64,000 bases of DNA, from contig NZ_JAEUAN010000028.1 of the NCBI RefSeq assembly GCF_019511445.1, forward strand, positions 21,383 to 85,382, in the 5' to 3' direction. The translations under genes were made by a program, and so were the position numbers. This document shows positions 51,930 to 60,712 of this stretch, piece by piece (position 1 is the stretch's first letter; each line of letters starts with the position of its first letter). The DNA is from Aliirhizobium wenxiniae (GTDB lineage Bacteria; Pseudomonadota; Alphaproteobacteria; Rhizobiales; Rhizobiaceae). A model generated the notes under the pieces. It searched no databases. It saw nothing but the letters and a program-made list of their open reading frames with translations, and was not told the DNA's origin.

Positions 51930-52997
51930 TCAATCGATACGAATACCGCTTGGCGTATCGAAAACGTGGCCATTGGTCGGCAGGAAGGCGACGTTCAGCA
52001 CTTCGCCGGTCTTGATGAACAGGCGCTCACGCAGGAGCGCGGAAATCTTCTGTCCGTCGACCGTGCCCTGCACGAAGGTTTCGGAACCCGTGGGTTCGAT
52101 ATTGGTGACCGTAACCGGAATGCTGTCACCTCCCTGCGCGATCGTCAGATGCTCCGGGCGAATGCCATAGGTCACTTCCGATCCCGGCGTGCCGGACACG
52201 TTTCTGCCGAGTGGCAGGCGAACACCGTTCCCCGTCGTCACCGACATCCGGTCTTCGCCAAGCTTGCCGGTGATGAAGTTCATCGACGGCGAACCGATGA
52301 AGCTGGCAACGAACGTATTGACCGGCCGGTCATAGAGGTCCAGCGGCGCTCCAACCTGTTCGACAATGCCGTCGCGCATGACGACGATCCGGTCCGCCAT
52401 GGTCATCGCCTCGATCTGGTCGTGGGTGACATAGACGGTCGTCGTCTTGATGCGGGCGTGAATATCCTTCAGCTCGGCGCGCATCTGCACACGCAGCTTG
52501 GCATCGAGATTCGACAGCGGCTCGTCGAAGAGAAAGACCTTTGGGTTGCGCACGATGGCGCGGCCCATAGCGACGCGCTGGCGCTGGCCGCCGGAAAGCT
52601 GCTTGGGATAACGCTGGAGATAATCCGTCAGGCCGAGAATGCGGGCGGCGTCGTTGACGCGCTCGGCAATCTCCTCCTTGGATTTCTTGGCGAGGCGCAG
52701 CGAAAAACCCATGTTCTCGGCGATCGTCATATGCGGGTAGAGCGCGTAGTTCTGGAACACCATGGCGATGTCGCGGTTCTTCGGCTCGACGTCGTTGATG
52801 ACGCGACCATCGATGCGGATCGTTCCGCCGGTGATTTCCTCAAGCCCGGCGATCATTCTCAGCAGCGTGGACTTGCCGCAGCCGGACGGGCCGACCAGCA
52901 CGACAAAGGCGCCATCCGGCACCTCGACGGAAACGCCCTTGATCGTCTCGAAGTCGCCGTAAGCCTTGCGGACATTCTGGATTTCAACGGAAGCCAT
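51930..52997 (-). CDS. ABC sugar importer ATP-binding subunit (MalK/UgpC family)
   Basis: 355 aa. Walker A GPSGCGKST, signature LSGGQRQRVAMGRA, Walker B VFLFDEPLSNLDAKLRV, H-loop VTHDQIEAMTMADR and a C-terminal TOBE domain (VTYGIRPEHLTIA). The ATG at 52997 starts MASVEIQNVRKAYG. Five bp after the epimerase stop. Serves the permeases at 54231-56029. Confidence 0.96.
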   Translation of the reverse strand: MASVEIQNVRKAYGDFETIKGVSVEVPDGAFVVLVGPSGCGKSTLLRMIAGLEEITGGTIRIDGRVINDVEPKNRDIAMVFQNYALYPHMTIAENMGFSLRLAKKSKEEIAERVNDAARILGLTDYLQRYPKQLSGGQRQRVAMGRAIVRNPKVFLFDEPLSNLDAKLRVQMRAELKDIHARIKTTTVYVTHDQIEAMTMADRIVVMRDGIVEQVGAPLDLYDRPVNTFVASFIGSPSMNFITGKLGEDRMSVTTGNGVRLPLGRNVSGTPGSEVTYGIRPEHLTIAQGGDSIPVTVTNIEPTGSETFVQGTVDGQKISALLRERLFIKTGEVLNVAFLPTNGHVFDTPSGIRID

Positions 52998-53001
52998 TGT
53001 T

Positions 53002-54234
53002 TCACCTTGCAATTCGAGTAGTCGGCATTAACTGGTCGGCAGCGTGTATCGCCGAAAGCAGGCTGAGGCCGGTGTGATAACCGGGGTCGAGATCAGGCGT
53101 GGCCGGCACGAAATCCACCGGCCCATCCTTCGTCATCGTCTGATAGGCAATCGGCGGCGTGCCGCGCCAATAGTGTTCGAAGAAGGCCGCATGCGCTTTC
53201 TTCCAGACCCGCAGGCTTTCCGCGCTGCCGGTGCACGCATGCACGAGCGCTGCTGCACGGATCGTTTCCGGCAGTGACCACCACGGGCAATAGGGGCTTT
53301 GCGGCTCGTCGGTCACCGTCGAAACCGTCAGGACAAGTCCCGGACCGACAAAGCCCTTGTCGAAGGAGGCAACAAGAATGCGCTCCAGCTTTTCGATCAA
53401 TGCCGGATCGGCATTGCCGTCGAGATAATCGAGAGCAAAGCCAACGAACTCGATCCCGTGTCCGACATTGCACAGGTCCTCGCCCGGCACATTGCGCAGC
53501 AGGCCGGCGGCCTCATCGAAATGCCGCTCCATGATGTGGGCGATAAAACGATCCGCATAGTCGAGACGGTCGGCATGACCAAAACGCTTCAACATGCCGG
53601 CAGCGCCGAGCAGGATCATCCGCGGCCCGAAATCATCCGCCTGCGAGGCGATGCTGTCGAGCGATAGAGGCCGGCGTTCATCCATCTGGAAACGTCCGTC
53701 CTCGATCGCCTCGACGACCCGGTGAAAATAGGCGAGATGTTCGGCAAGATCAGGCAGGCCGTAACGGCTGACCGCAGCGATCAATCCCTTGGCGACAAAG
53801 GCATCTGAATAGCTGTAGATCGGCCCCTGTCGCTGCTGCTGATGGATCGCACCGGCCGCATCGCCATAGACTGGCCGTATGTCGCGGTCGTAGCAGAAAT
53901 ACGCATGGCCATTGGCTTTCTGCAGGCCGGCAAGCAGGCCGTAGAGACGGCGTCCGGTCGCATCCAGCTTTTCGGCAAGCGGTGGCAGTTCCTGGTCAAA
54001 AAACTCCGCATGTCCGACCAGCGCCTCCAAGCCCCGACCCTGGATCCAACCGTAGATATAGTCGGGGCCGCGAACGCCATCTTCTGCGCCGTAATCCTCG
54101 CATGTCAGGCTGTTCTGCTTGGTGTTGAGAAATCCGTCACCAAGCGCCGGGCGCTGTAACATCCAGTAAAGCGTGCCGGCATTAGCGGCGACATAGTCCC
54201 GCCGCGCCGCGTCGAAAAACGCCATAGCCGTCAT
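53002..54234 (-). CDS. AGE-family sugar 2-epimerase
   Basis: 410 aa. The alpha6/alpha6 barrel pattern of the N-acylglucosamine 2-epimerase family: DYIYGWIQGRGLEALVGHAE near residue 58, SYSDAFVAKGLIAAVSRYG, LCNVGHGIEFVGFALDYLD near 258, and SPYCPWWSLPETIRAAALVH near 310 with conserved His/Glu/Arg residues. It interconverts C2 epimers (GlcNAc/ManNAc, glucose/mannose or beta-linked disaccharides); the exact pair is not readable. The ATG at 54234 overlaps the upstream permease stop (ATGA). Confidence 0.85.
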   Translation of the reverse strand: MTAMAFFDAARRDYVAANAGTLYWMLQRPALGDGFLNTKQNSLTCEDYGAEDGVRGPDYIYGWIQGRGLEALVGHAEFFDQELPPLAEKLDATGRRLYGLLAGLQKANGHAYFCYDRDIRPVYGDAAGAIHQQQRQGPIYSYSDAFVAKGLIAAVSRYGLPDLAEHLAYFHRVVEAIEDGRFQMDERRPLSLDSIASQADDFGPRMILLGAAGMLKRFGHADRLDYADRFIAHIMERHFDEAAGLLRNVPGEDLCNVGHGIEFVGFALDYLDGNADPALIEKLERILVASFDKGFVGPGLVLTVSTVTDEPQSPYCPWWSLPETIRAAALVHACTGSAESLRVWKKAHAAFFEHYWRGTPPIAYQTMTKDGPVDFVPATPDLDPGYHTGLSLLSAIHAADQLMPTTRIAR

Positions 54235-55124
54235 TCCTTGAGACCGGTGCTGGCCACACCCTGCACGAAATTGCGGCGCAGGAGGACGAAAAGCAGGATC
54301 GACGGAATGAGAACAGTGGCGGAAGCGGCGCTGAGCCTTCCGAGATCCACCGTAAAGCCGGTCTGGAATAGCGCCAGCCCCACCTCGATCGTATAGCTCG
54401 AACGGGTCGTGGCAACGATCATCGGCCAGGCAAACGCCGTCCATGCCTGGAAGAAGGCGAGCACGGCAAGAGCACCCAGAGCGCCGCGCAACAGCGGCAG
54501 GACGATGCGGAAGAAGATCCAGAACTCGCCGGCGCCATCGATACGCGCGGCCTCCAGCAATTCGTCGGGAATGGAGTGAATGACATTCTGGCGCACCAGA
54601 AAGATACCGAAACTCATCACCAGATAGCCAAGCAGCAGGCCCCAGAGCGAATTGAGGATGCCGAGGGTTTTCGCCTGAAAATAGAGCGGGATCATATAGA
54701 CTTCGAACGGCACGATGGCGGTGGCCAGGAACAGCGCGAAGAGAATGTTCATCGTGCGGAAACGGAATTTTCCGAAGACGTAACCGGCAATCGCGGAGGT
54801 CGCCACGATCGCGATGGTCGAGAGCACCGCAAAGGCAATGCTGTTGCCGATCCAGCGTAAGAGCGGCGTATCGCCGAGAACGGCGGAGAAATTAGCGATC
54901 GTCGGGTCACGCGGAATGATGGTCGGCGGCCAGCTCAGCATTTCGGCCGGCGTCTTGAAGGCGTTCGCGACGAGAAAGACCAGCGGCAGAAGCATCATGA
55001 TCGAGACGACGATCAGGAAGGTGTCGATTGCCAGATTGGTCAGCTTCTTCTTGCGGCGAAGGCGCAGGCCTTCTTTCAGTTCTTCGGCGGTTGGCTCAAC
55101 GGTGCGCATCGTGTCCATGGTCAT
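54231..55124 (-). CDS. ABC sugar importer permease (MalG type)
   Basis: 297 aa, six membrane helices with a charged N-terminus (ELKEGLRLRRKKKLT) and EAA loop LEAARIDGAGEFWIFFRIVL near residue 198. Ends VASTGLKE. Overlaps the MalF-type gene by 4 bp (ATGA). Confidence 0.95.
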   Translation of the reverse strand: MTMDTMRTVEPTAEELKEGLRLRRKKKLTNLAIDTFLIVVSIMMLLPLVFLVANAFKTPAEMLSWPPTIIPRDPTIANFSAVLGDTPLLRWIGNSIAFAVLSTIAIVATSAIAGYVFGKFRFRTMNILFALFLATAIVPFEVYMIPLYFQAKTLGILNSLWGLLLGYLVMSFGIFLVRQNVIHSIPDELLEAARIDGAGEFWIFFRIVLPLLRGALGALAVLAFFQAWTAFAWPMIVATTRSSYTIEVGLALFQTGFTVDLGRLSAASATVLIPSILLFVLLRRNFVQGVASTGLKE

Positions 55125-56029
55125 GCCTTGCCCTTTTCCCGCAGCATCGAGAACTGGATGAGCGTCAGCACCAGCACGATCACCAGAAGCACGACTGCTT
55201 CCGACGCAGCATAACCGACGCGATAATTGCGGAAGCTGTTTTCCAGCATGTCGAGCACGAGAACGCGAACCTGCCGGCCCGGCGCGCCCTGCGCATCGGA
55301 GGCCAGCACGAAGGCCTGCGCATAGACATTGAAACCGGAAACCAGCGTGACGACTGAGACATAGAGCGTGATCGGCTTCAGCATCGGGATCGACAGATGC
55401 CAGAAGCTTTGGCGCCCCGAGGCACCATCCAGCTTGGCCGCTTCATAGAGCGACACCGGCAGGTTCTTGAAGCCAACGAGATAGATCAGCACCGCATAAC
55501 CGAGCGCCTGCCACGAGCAGAGCACGATGATGCAGATGACGGATAAGACCGGATCGAACAGCCAGTTCTGCATCGGAATACCGAAGAAATCGAGCAGCGC
55601 ATTGAGCGGTCCGAGCCTCGCATCGAAAATCCATTTCCACGCCATGGCGGCGGGCACGAGCGACACCACATGCGGAATGAACACCGCGGTCTCGTAGAAA
55701 CCCGCCATCCGGGAACGCGTGCGATGAAAAATCAACGCGGCGATGACGAGCGCCATCGGGATCGTCAGGGCCAGCACCCCGAAAGCGATGATCGTCGTAT
55801 TGATCAGCGCATCGAGGAACAGATGATCGCCCATCAGCTCGCGGAAATTCGCAAGGCCGATGAAGGGCTTGTTCTTCGACAGGATATTCCACTGGTAAAG
55901 GCTGAGCCTCAACGTGTCTGCAATCGGATAGAGCCGCACATAGGCGAAGATCGCCAGTGTCGGCAGGATCGCGAGCATCGCAAAGATGAATCTCTTGCGC
56001 TTCAGCATTCTGACTTGGCCTGTAGACAT
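55121..56029 (-). CDS. ABC sugar importer permease (MalF type)
   Basis: 302 aa from the ATG at 56029. Six membrane helices (FAMLAILPTLAIFAYVRLYP first), EAA loop YEAAKLDGASGRQSFWHLS near residue 215. The upstream ORF extension lacks conserved sequence. CUT1 class partner of the MalG-type gene. Confidence 0.95.
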   Translation of the reverse strand: MSTGQVRMLKRKRFIFAMLAILPTLAIFAYVRLYPIADTLRLSLYQWNILSKNKPFIGLANFRELMGDHLFLDALINTTIIAFGVLALTIPMALVIAALIFHRTRSRMAGFYETAVFIPHVVSLVPAAMAWKWIFDARLGPLNALLDFFGIPMQNWLFDPVLSVICIIVLCSWQALGYAVLIYLVGFKNLPVSLYEAAKLDGASGRQSFWHLSIPMLKPITLYVSVVTLVSGFNVYAQAFVLASDAQGAPGRQVRVLVLDMLENSFRNYRVGYAASEAVVLLVIVLVLTLIQFSMLREKGKA

Positions 56030-56137
56030 GAGAGGTCGGCCGACATGCGATCGGACCCCTGAATATTCGGGATGAACCTTCCGGGACAATCCAAGCGAGG
56101 ACGCCCCGGAAGACACGATTGACGAAGCCGCCGGCGA

Positions 56138-57442
56138 TTATTTCGCAGCGAGGCCTTCACGATCGAGAATGGCGACAACTTCGTCGCTCGCCTTCTTCAG
56201 GAAGGCATCGATCTTGGCATCGTCGGATGCCATCGAGGCATCCCCGAAGGCGATGACAAGCTGAGCCGCAACACGGGTCAGAACTTCCTCGATCGGGCCG
56301 ATTGCCGGAAGCGTGAAGAACTCGTAACCCTGCGGATAATTGACGAAGGCTGCGAAAGCAGGCTGCTTGCCGGTTACGCTGGTATAGTCGACGCCCGAGC
56401 GGTTCGGCAGCCAGCCGACATTCTCCAGCAGCCAAACCAGGTTCTCCGGCGAATTTGCAGCCTGCGCAAATTCCCAACCGATATCGGCGTCCTCGCCTGC
56501 AACATAGAGATTGGTCGGCAGAGCGATCGAGCCCTTCGGCAGCGGCGCAGTCGCATATTTCAGATCGGGAGCCTTCTTGGCGATATCGCCGATCACCCAG
56601 GATTCCCGAATGAACATGGCCGTCTGACCGCGCTCGAAAGCATCGGCATCGGCCGGCATTTCCGGCGAAACGGTCTTCGTCGTGAAGATGTTGGCCAAAT
56701 ACTGCTTCAGCGCATTGCGGCCGGCTTCGTTGGCAAAATCCGGCTTCCATTTGCCGTCGCCGGCCGGAACGAGAATGGCTCCGCCGAACTGGTGCAGGTT
56801 GGTCCAGAACTTTTCGGCGATACCCTGACCGCCACCGGACAGGCGCAGGCTCCAGCCGGATACGGTCGCCTTGCCCGATGCATCCCGCTTCGTCAGCTTT
56901 TCCGCATAGGCGGAATATTCTTCCATCGTCTTCGGCGGCGCAGTCAGGCCGGCAGCAGCAAACATCTCGGTATTGTAGTAAAGCGACCCCTGGCCGCGGA
57001 ACAGCGGCACGCCATAGACGGCGCCATCGTAACTCGCGCTGTCGCTGAAAAACTTGCTGAAATTCTTCTCGTCCTTGACGAAGGCCGAAACCTCATCGCT
57101 GGCTTCCGGCAGAAGGTCGTTTTCGAGATAACGCGTCGCGGTCGAGCCGGACAGTTCGATCACCGTCACACCTTCCTGACCGCCGCCGGTAAGGCCCAGC
57201 GCGACGCGCTTTTCATGCTCGCGAAGCGCAATTGCCTCGACCTTGACGTCGAGATCGGGATGGCTGGCCTTCATGCCTTGCGCAACATGCTCGTAGAACG
57301 GCGCCATTTCCGGATAACCGCTCCACACGGTGAGCGTTTCTGCCGATGCCGACGCCACGCCGGAAAGAAGCGTGCCGACAAAAGCCGTGCTCATGAGCAG
57401 CGCGCGCGTGGAAATTCTGGTCTTTGCAGATGCGTTTTTCAT
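56138..57442 (-). CDS. ABC sugar importer substrate-binding protein
   Basis: 434 aa. A signal peptide in residues 1-34 ends GVASASA/ET. The mature region ETLTVWSGYPEMAPFYEHV, GVPLFRGQGSLYYNTEMFAA, and AFERGQTAMFIRESWVIGDI is a family 1 sugar-binding protein. The ATG at 57442 has AACAGGACATG just upstream. A LacI palindrome 38-51 bp before the start indicates an internal promoter for the transporter half of the operon. Confidence 0.93.
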   Translation of the reverse strand: MKNASAKTRISTRALLMSTAFVGTLLSGVASASAETLTVWSGYPEMAPFYEHVAQGMKASHPDLDVKVEAIALREHEKRVALGLTGGGQEGVTVIELSGSTATRYLENDLLPEASDEVSAFVKDEKNFSKFFSDSASYDGAVYGVPLFRGQGSLYYNTEMFAAAGLTAPPKTMEEYSAYAEKLTKRDASGKATVSGWSLRLSGGGQGIAEKFWTNLHQFGGAILVPAGDGKWKPDFANEAGRNALKQYLANIFTTKTVSPEMPADADAFERGQTAMFIRESWVIGDIAKKAPDLKYATAPLPKGSIALPTNLYVAGEDADIGWEFAQAANSPENLVWLLENVGWLPNRSGVDYTSVTGKQPAFAAFVNYPQGYEFFTLPAIGPIEEVLTRVAAQLVIAFGDASMASDDAKIDAFLKKASDEVVAILDREGLAAK

Positions 57443-57479
57443 GTCCTGTTCCCTTATCTTTGTTACCAAAAAGCTCTCA

Positions 57480-57493
57480 TGCAACCGGTTGCG
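57480..57493. promoter_or_regulatory. LacI operator, internal copy upstream of the SBP gene
   Basis: TGCAACCGGTTGCG, matching 13 of 14 bases of the centre of the perfect palindrome at 61596-61613. On the minus strand it directly follows TTGACA, so the repressor would cover the promoter spacer. Confidence 0.8.
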
Positions 57494-57546
57494 TGTCAAG
57501 CGCTGGATGGCTTCCGATGCCCGACGCGGATCACGTTTTTCTGTAT

Positions 57547-58797
57547 TCAATCACCCTTCAAAAGCCGAAGGGCGCAATCGACAATCGCCTCCGCCGACCC
57601 CGGCGCAAAAGTCGATGGCAGCCCGTAATAACGATGCGCTTCATCGACCTCGTAGCCGCCGTAACCGAACTCGCTTTTCGGCGGGATGTAACCGGGATTG
57701 TCATCCGCAAAACCTATGACAAAGGCAGGCTTTGCAGGCCCAAATACCGCCCGAATGTGAAGCGCGGTCTCCGCAAAAATCTCGCCCGGCAGAGCCACGA
57801 CCGGCACGCCGCACCAGTCCAGAACGGTGACGCGGACAGCGAGCGGTTCGGGCGTGATCGGCGCAATTTTCCGCACCCATTCCACCCAGAAATCGAGCAG
57901 GCTTTTGCGCGCAGGCTCGGCATCGATCGCCTCCCGCCGCCAGCTTTGTTCGAGGTCCTCAGGCGCTTCATGCTCCCTGCGCTCAAAGCCAAGCAGGACT
58001 GTCCCGTTTCTGGCGCTTACTTCTCCAGAAAGAGCATGTTCAGTCGAAGCCAAAGCGGCCTCGGCCACCGCTCTGCCGATCCGCTCCGCTGCCGCGAAGC
58101 TGCGATCGGGATTGGCTCCGAGAGAAATCGAGGCATGGGTGGAGTGGCCGGTATTGGCGTCACCCGCGCATCCGGTCATGAACAGCGCCACGGCACCGGG
58201 GCAGGCCTCTTCCAGCGCCATTCGCACGAAATGCGGATAATCGGCGGTCCAGATCAGATTATCGGCGGCGAGCACGACCGGATGGCAGGCATAGGCCGTC
58301 ACCAGCGCGATCATATCGCCATCCACGCCGCGGATCCGCAAAAGCGGCAGGGAAGCGTCCACGAGTCCGCCGGGATGGCGCCGGTTGCGCGCTATCCCCG
58401 GGTCGCCGCCCTGCCCGACGGAAAGTGTTGCCGGTCGCCGGGATGCCGCCGCCCGGTCTATCGCCGCGACGCAAGCGTCCTCCAGCCGTTCCAGATAGGT
58501 AGGATCGGCTGCGATTCCGAGCCGTCCGGCCATGGACACCGGCCCGCCATGGTTATGCAGCGCCGCCACAACCACATTGCCCGCCGGCAAGACGCAGCGC
58601 TGCCGAATACGAGCACTCATCTTGGCATCGATGCCGATGACGTCGGCCACGACAACGGCCGTATCGCCAATGACCACCGCGCGCGCCGTCAATGTATCAT
58701 GCGCGCCTTTGGCCGGCAGGCGGCGGGCGGCAAAACCCGACATGGCAAGACCCGGCGGCGGCGTGATATCGATAACGGCAGCACCGGCTTTCATCAT
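57547..58797 (-). CDS. Neutral/alkaline ceramidase-like hydrolase
   Basis: 416 aa. The N-terminus AGAAVIDITPPPGLAMSGFA, and then VVVAALHNHGGP, YACHPVVLAADN, TADYPHFVRMALEEA and FMTGCAGDANTGH, follow the neutral ceramidase N-terminal domain pattern, including zinc-type histidines and the GxCGDxN-like segment. Classical ceramidases split an amide bond between a fatty acid and sphingosine. This one lacks a signal peptide and sits in an amino-sugar operon, so an N-acyl sugar or similar amide is more likely. Overlaps the nagA stop. Confidence 0.75.
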   Translation of the reverse strand: MMKAGAAVIDITPPPGLAMSGFAARRLPAKGAHDTLTARAVVIGDTAVVVADVIGIDAKMSARIRQRCVLPAGNVVVAALHNHGGPVSMAGRLGIAADPTYLERLEDACVAAIDRAAASRRPATLSVGQGGDPGIARNRRHPGGLVDASLPLLRIRGVDGDMIALVTAYACHPVVLAADNLIWTADYPHFVRMALEEACPGAVALFMTGCAGDANTGHSTHASISLGANPDRSFAAAERIGRAVAEAALASTEHALSGEVSARNGTVLLGFERREHEAPEDLEQSWRREAIDAEPARKSLLDFWVEWVRKIAPITPEPLAVRVTVLDWCGVPVVALPGEIFAETALHIRAVFGPAKPAFVIGFADDNPGYIPPKSEFGYGGYEVDEAHRYYGLPSTFAPGSAEAIVDCALRLLKGD

Positions 58798-59936
58798 CGG
58801 CTGAAAACCTTTTCGCCATGCAGCCAGGTTTCACGAACAGCTACCTCGCGCTGACCCTGCTTCCAATCGAAGCGAATGAGATCCGCCCTTGCTCCCACGT
58901 CTAGCCGGCCTCTTCCGCCAATAATGCGGCCGGGATTTTGTGTTGCAAGCATCAAAGCATCGGCAAGGGAAATCCCGGCCATCTCTGCGGCAATCGCCAC
59001 ATTGGCGGAAAGCGGCAGGCTGGCGCCGGCCAAATAGGGCGTGCCGGCAACGCTGATCCTGCCTTCGTTCGAAACTTCGACGCTGCCGCCGATCGCCTCG
59101 TCGTAAAGCCCCGGCGGCATGCCGGCGAGAGCCACCATGTCGGAGACCAGAATGGCGCGCTCCATGCCCTTGGCGCGCAGCATCGCCTTGAACGTATCGG
59201 CCGGCAGATGCCAGCCGTCGGCGATAAAGCTTGCAGTCAGCCGATCATCGGCAAGCTGTGCCCAGATGAAATTCGGATGACGCGGCAGCATGGCGGCAGC
59301 GCCATTGCCGAGATGGGTGGATAGCTGCGCGCCTGCCTCCGCGGCCTCATGAATTTCCTCCGGCGTCGCTGCGGTGTGACCGAGCGCCACGATAACGCCC
59401 CGCGCGACAAGCGCTCGGATGTAATCGAGACTGCCCGGATGTTCCGGCGCCAGTGTCACCAGCCTGACCAGATCACCGGAGGCTTTCTGCCAGCGCTCGA
59501 ATTCGGCAATCGAAGGCGCACGCACATGTGCCAGCGGATGCGCGCCACGCGGACCATCCTTGTCGGAAATCGACGGCCCTTCCACATGCACGCCCGCCAT
59601 CATCTCCGCGATCAACCGATGTCCGGCCCGCCCTCGTGCAATCGCGTCAAGCGCCTGGAGTATAGACGCTTCGGACGCAGTGATGATCGTCGGCAGCCAT
59701 GTCGTGACACCGACACTCAGCATTTCCTCGCAAAGCGAAAGCAGCGTATCCGGCGTCAGATCACCTGCATTGAGGTCGAGACCGCGAAATCCGTTGATCT
59801 GCAGGTCGACCAGCCCCGCCGAAAGATAGGATGTAACTGCGCTCTCAGCGGGACGGATAGCGGTGATCACGCCATCGGCGATGTCGATCGCCATACCCTT
59901 GCCCGTGTGAGGATCGATGCCGTCAACCGTTTCCAT
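58794..59936 (-). CDS. nagA: N-acetylglucosamine-6-phosphate deacetylase family (NagA)
   Basis: 380 aa. NagA amidohydrolase: SAGLVDLQINGFRGLDLNAG near residue 40, metal Glu in AGVHVEGPSISDKDG near 131, His in VALGHTAATPEEIHEA near 190, His in STHLGNGAAAMLPRHPNFIW near 210, and the general-base Asp in ILVSDMVALAGMPPGLYD near 265. The segment usually THLFNAM reads THLGNG, so this is a divergent subgroup and the N-acetylhexosamine could differ. It overlaps both neighbours by a few bases. Confidence 0.88.
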   Translation of the reverse strand: METVDGIDPHTGKGMAIDIADGVITAIRPAESAVTSYLSAGLVDLQINGFRGLDLNAGDLTPDTLLSLCEEMLSVGVTTWLPTIITASEASILQALDAIARGRAGHRLIAEMMAGVHVEGPSISDKDGPRGAHPLAHVRAPSIAEFERWQKASGDLVRLVTLAPEHPGSLDYIRALVARGVIVALGHTAATPEEIHEAAEAGAQLSTHLGNGAAAMLPRHPNFIWAQLADDRLTASFIADGWHLPADTFKAMLRAKGMERAILVSDMVALAGMPPGLYDEAIGGSVEVSNEGRISVAGTPYLAGASLPLSANVAIAAEMAGISLADALMLATQNPGRIIGGRGRLDVGARADLIRFDWKQGQREVAVRETWLHGEKVFSR

Positions 59937-60712
59937 CAGAGCGCCTTTACCCGTCCCTGGAAGTCGGCAATGAACCTGGCGTTCGCCTCATCCCCACCCG
60001 GCGCATTGCCGCTGCGCCAGACCGGCGGTGTGATGCCGCGTTCGACCAGTTTTGCCACCGTGCGGATCACCAGGCAGTTCAGCGTGAAAGCATTGGCGAA
60101 GGTCGAGATCGCCGCGATATTCTCGCTCATGCCCGGCACGCTGACGACGGCGTCGCCGATCGGCACCTTACAATCGATGGCGATATCGACCACGTCGTGC
60201 AAGTTCTGTTTCGTCGGATGGCGGGCGGGATGATCGGGCGAGGTATTTTCCGCATGCTGGCGCGAACTGACACCAATCAGAAATACGCCCCGCTGCCGTG
60301 CTTCCAGCGCCGCATCGATAAGCGCGGCATTGATGCCATAAGCATTGACGAGGATCAGCAGATCATCGGCCCCAAGCCGCTGGTTGGCGATAACGACCTT
60401 GCCGTAACCCGGTGTGCGCTCGATCGCCATAGAGCGTAACGCCCCGTTCGACAGCAATGTACCCTCGTCCAGGATGGCGCTGATATGCATCAGTCCACCG
60501 GCGCGAAAGAATACTTCCTGCGCGGCGAGATTGGAGTGCCCGCCGGGGCCATAAATATGCACCAGCCGGTTTGCCGAGATCTGCCCGGCGAGCCTGCAGG
60601 CCGCCTGAGAGAGCGGCTCCTTCTCCTCGTCGAGGACCCGGCGCATCAGAGCCTGGGTCGCGTCGAAATAGCCTTCGCAAAGCGCGTCTCCATCCATGGC
60701 GGCATCAGGCAT
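59936..60712 (-). CDS. SIS-domain phosphosugar-binding protein
   Basis: 258 aa. SIS fold: NRLVHIYGPGGHSNLAAQEV near residue 48, IANQRLGADDLLILVNAYGI, GVFLIGVSSRQHAENTSPDH. Resembles the UPF0309 group of sugar phosphate-binding proteins found beside nagA/nagB. It may isomerise or bind an amino-sugar phosphate. Starts inside the nagB end (8-bp overlap); ends overlapping the nagA start (TGATG). Confidence 0.82.
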   Translation of the reverse strand: MPDAAMDGDALCEGYFDATQALMRRVLDEEKEPLSQAACRLAGQISANRLVHIYGPGGHSNLAAQEVFFRAGGLMHISAILDEGTLLSNGALRSMAIERTPGYGKVVIANQRLGADDLLILVNAYGINAALIDAALEARQRGVFLIGVSSRQHAENTSPDHPARHPTKQNLHDVVDIAIDCKVPIGDAVVSVPGMSENIAAISTFANAFTLNCLVIRTVAKLVERGITPPVWRSGNAPGGDEANARFIADFQGRVKAL

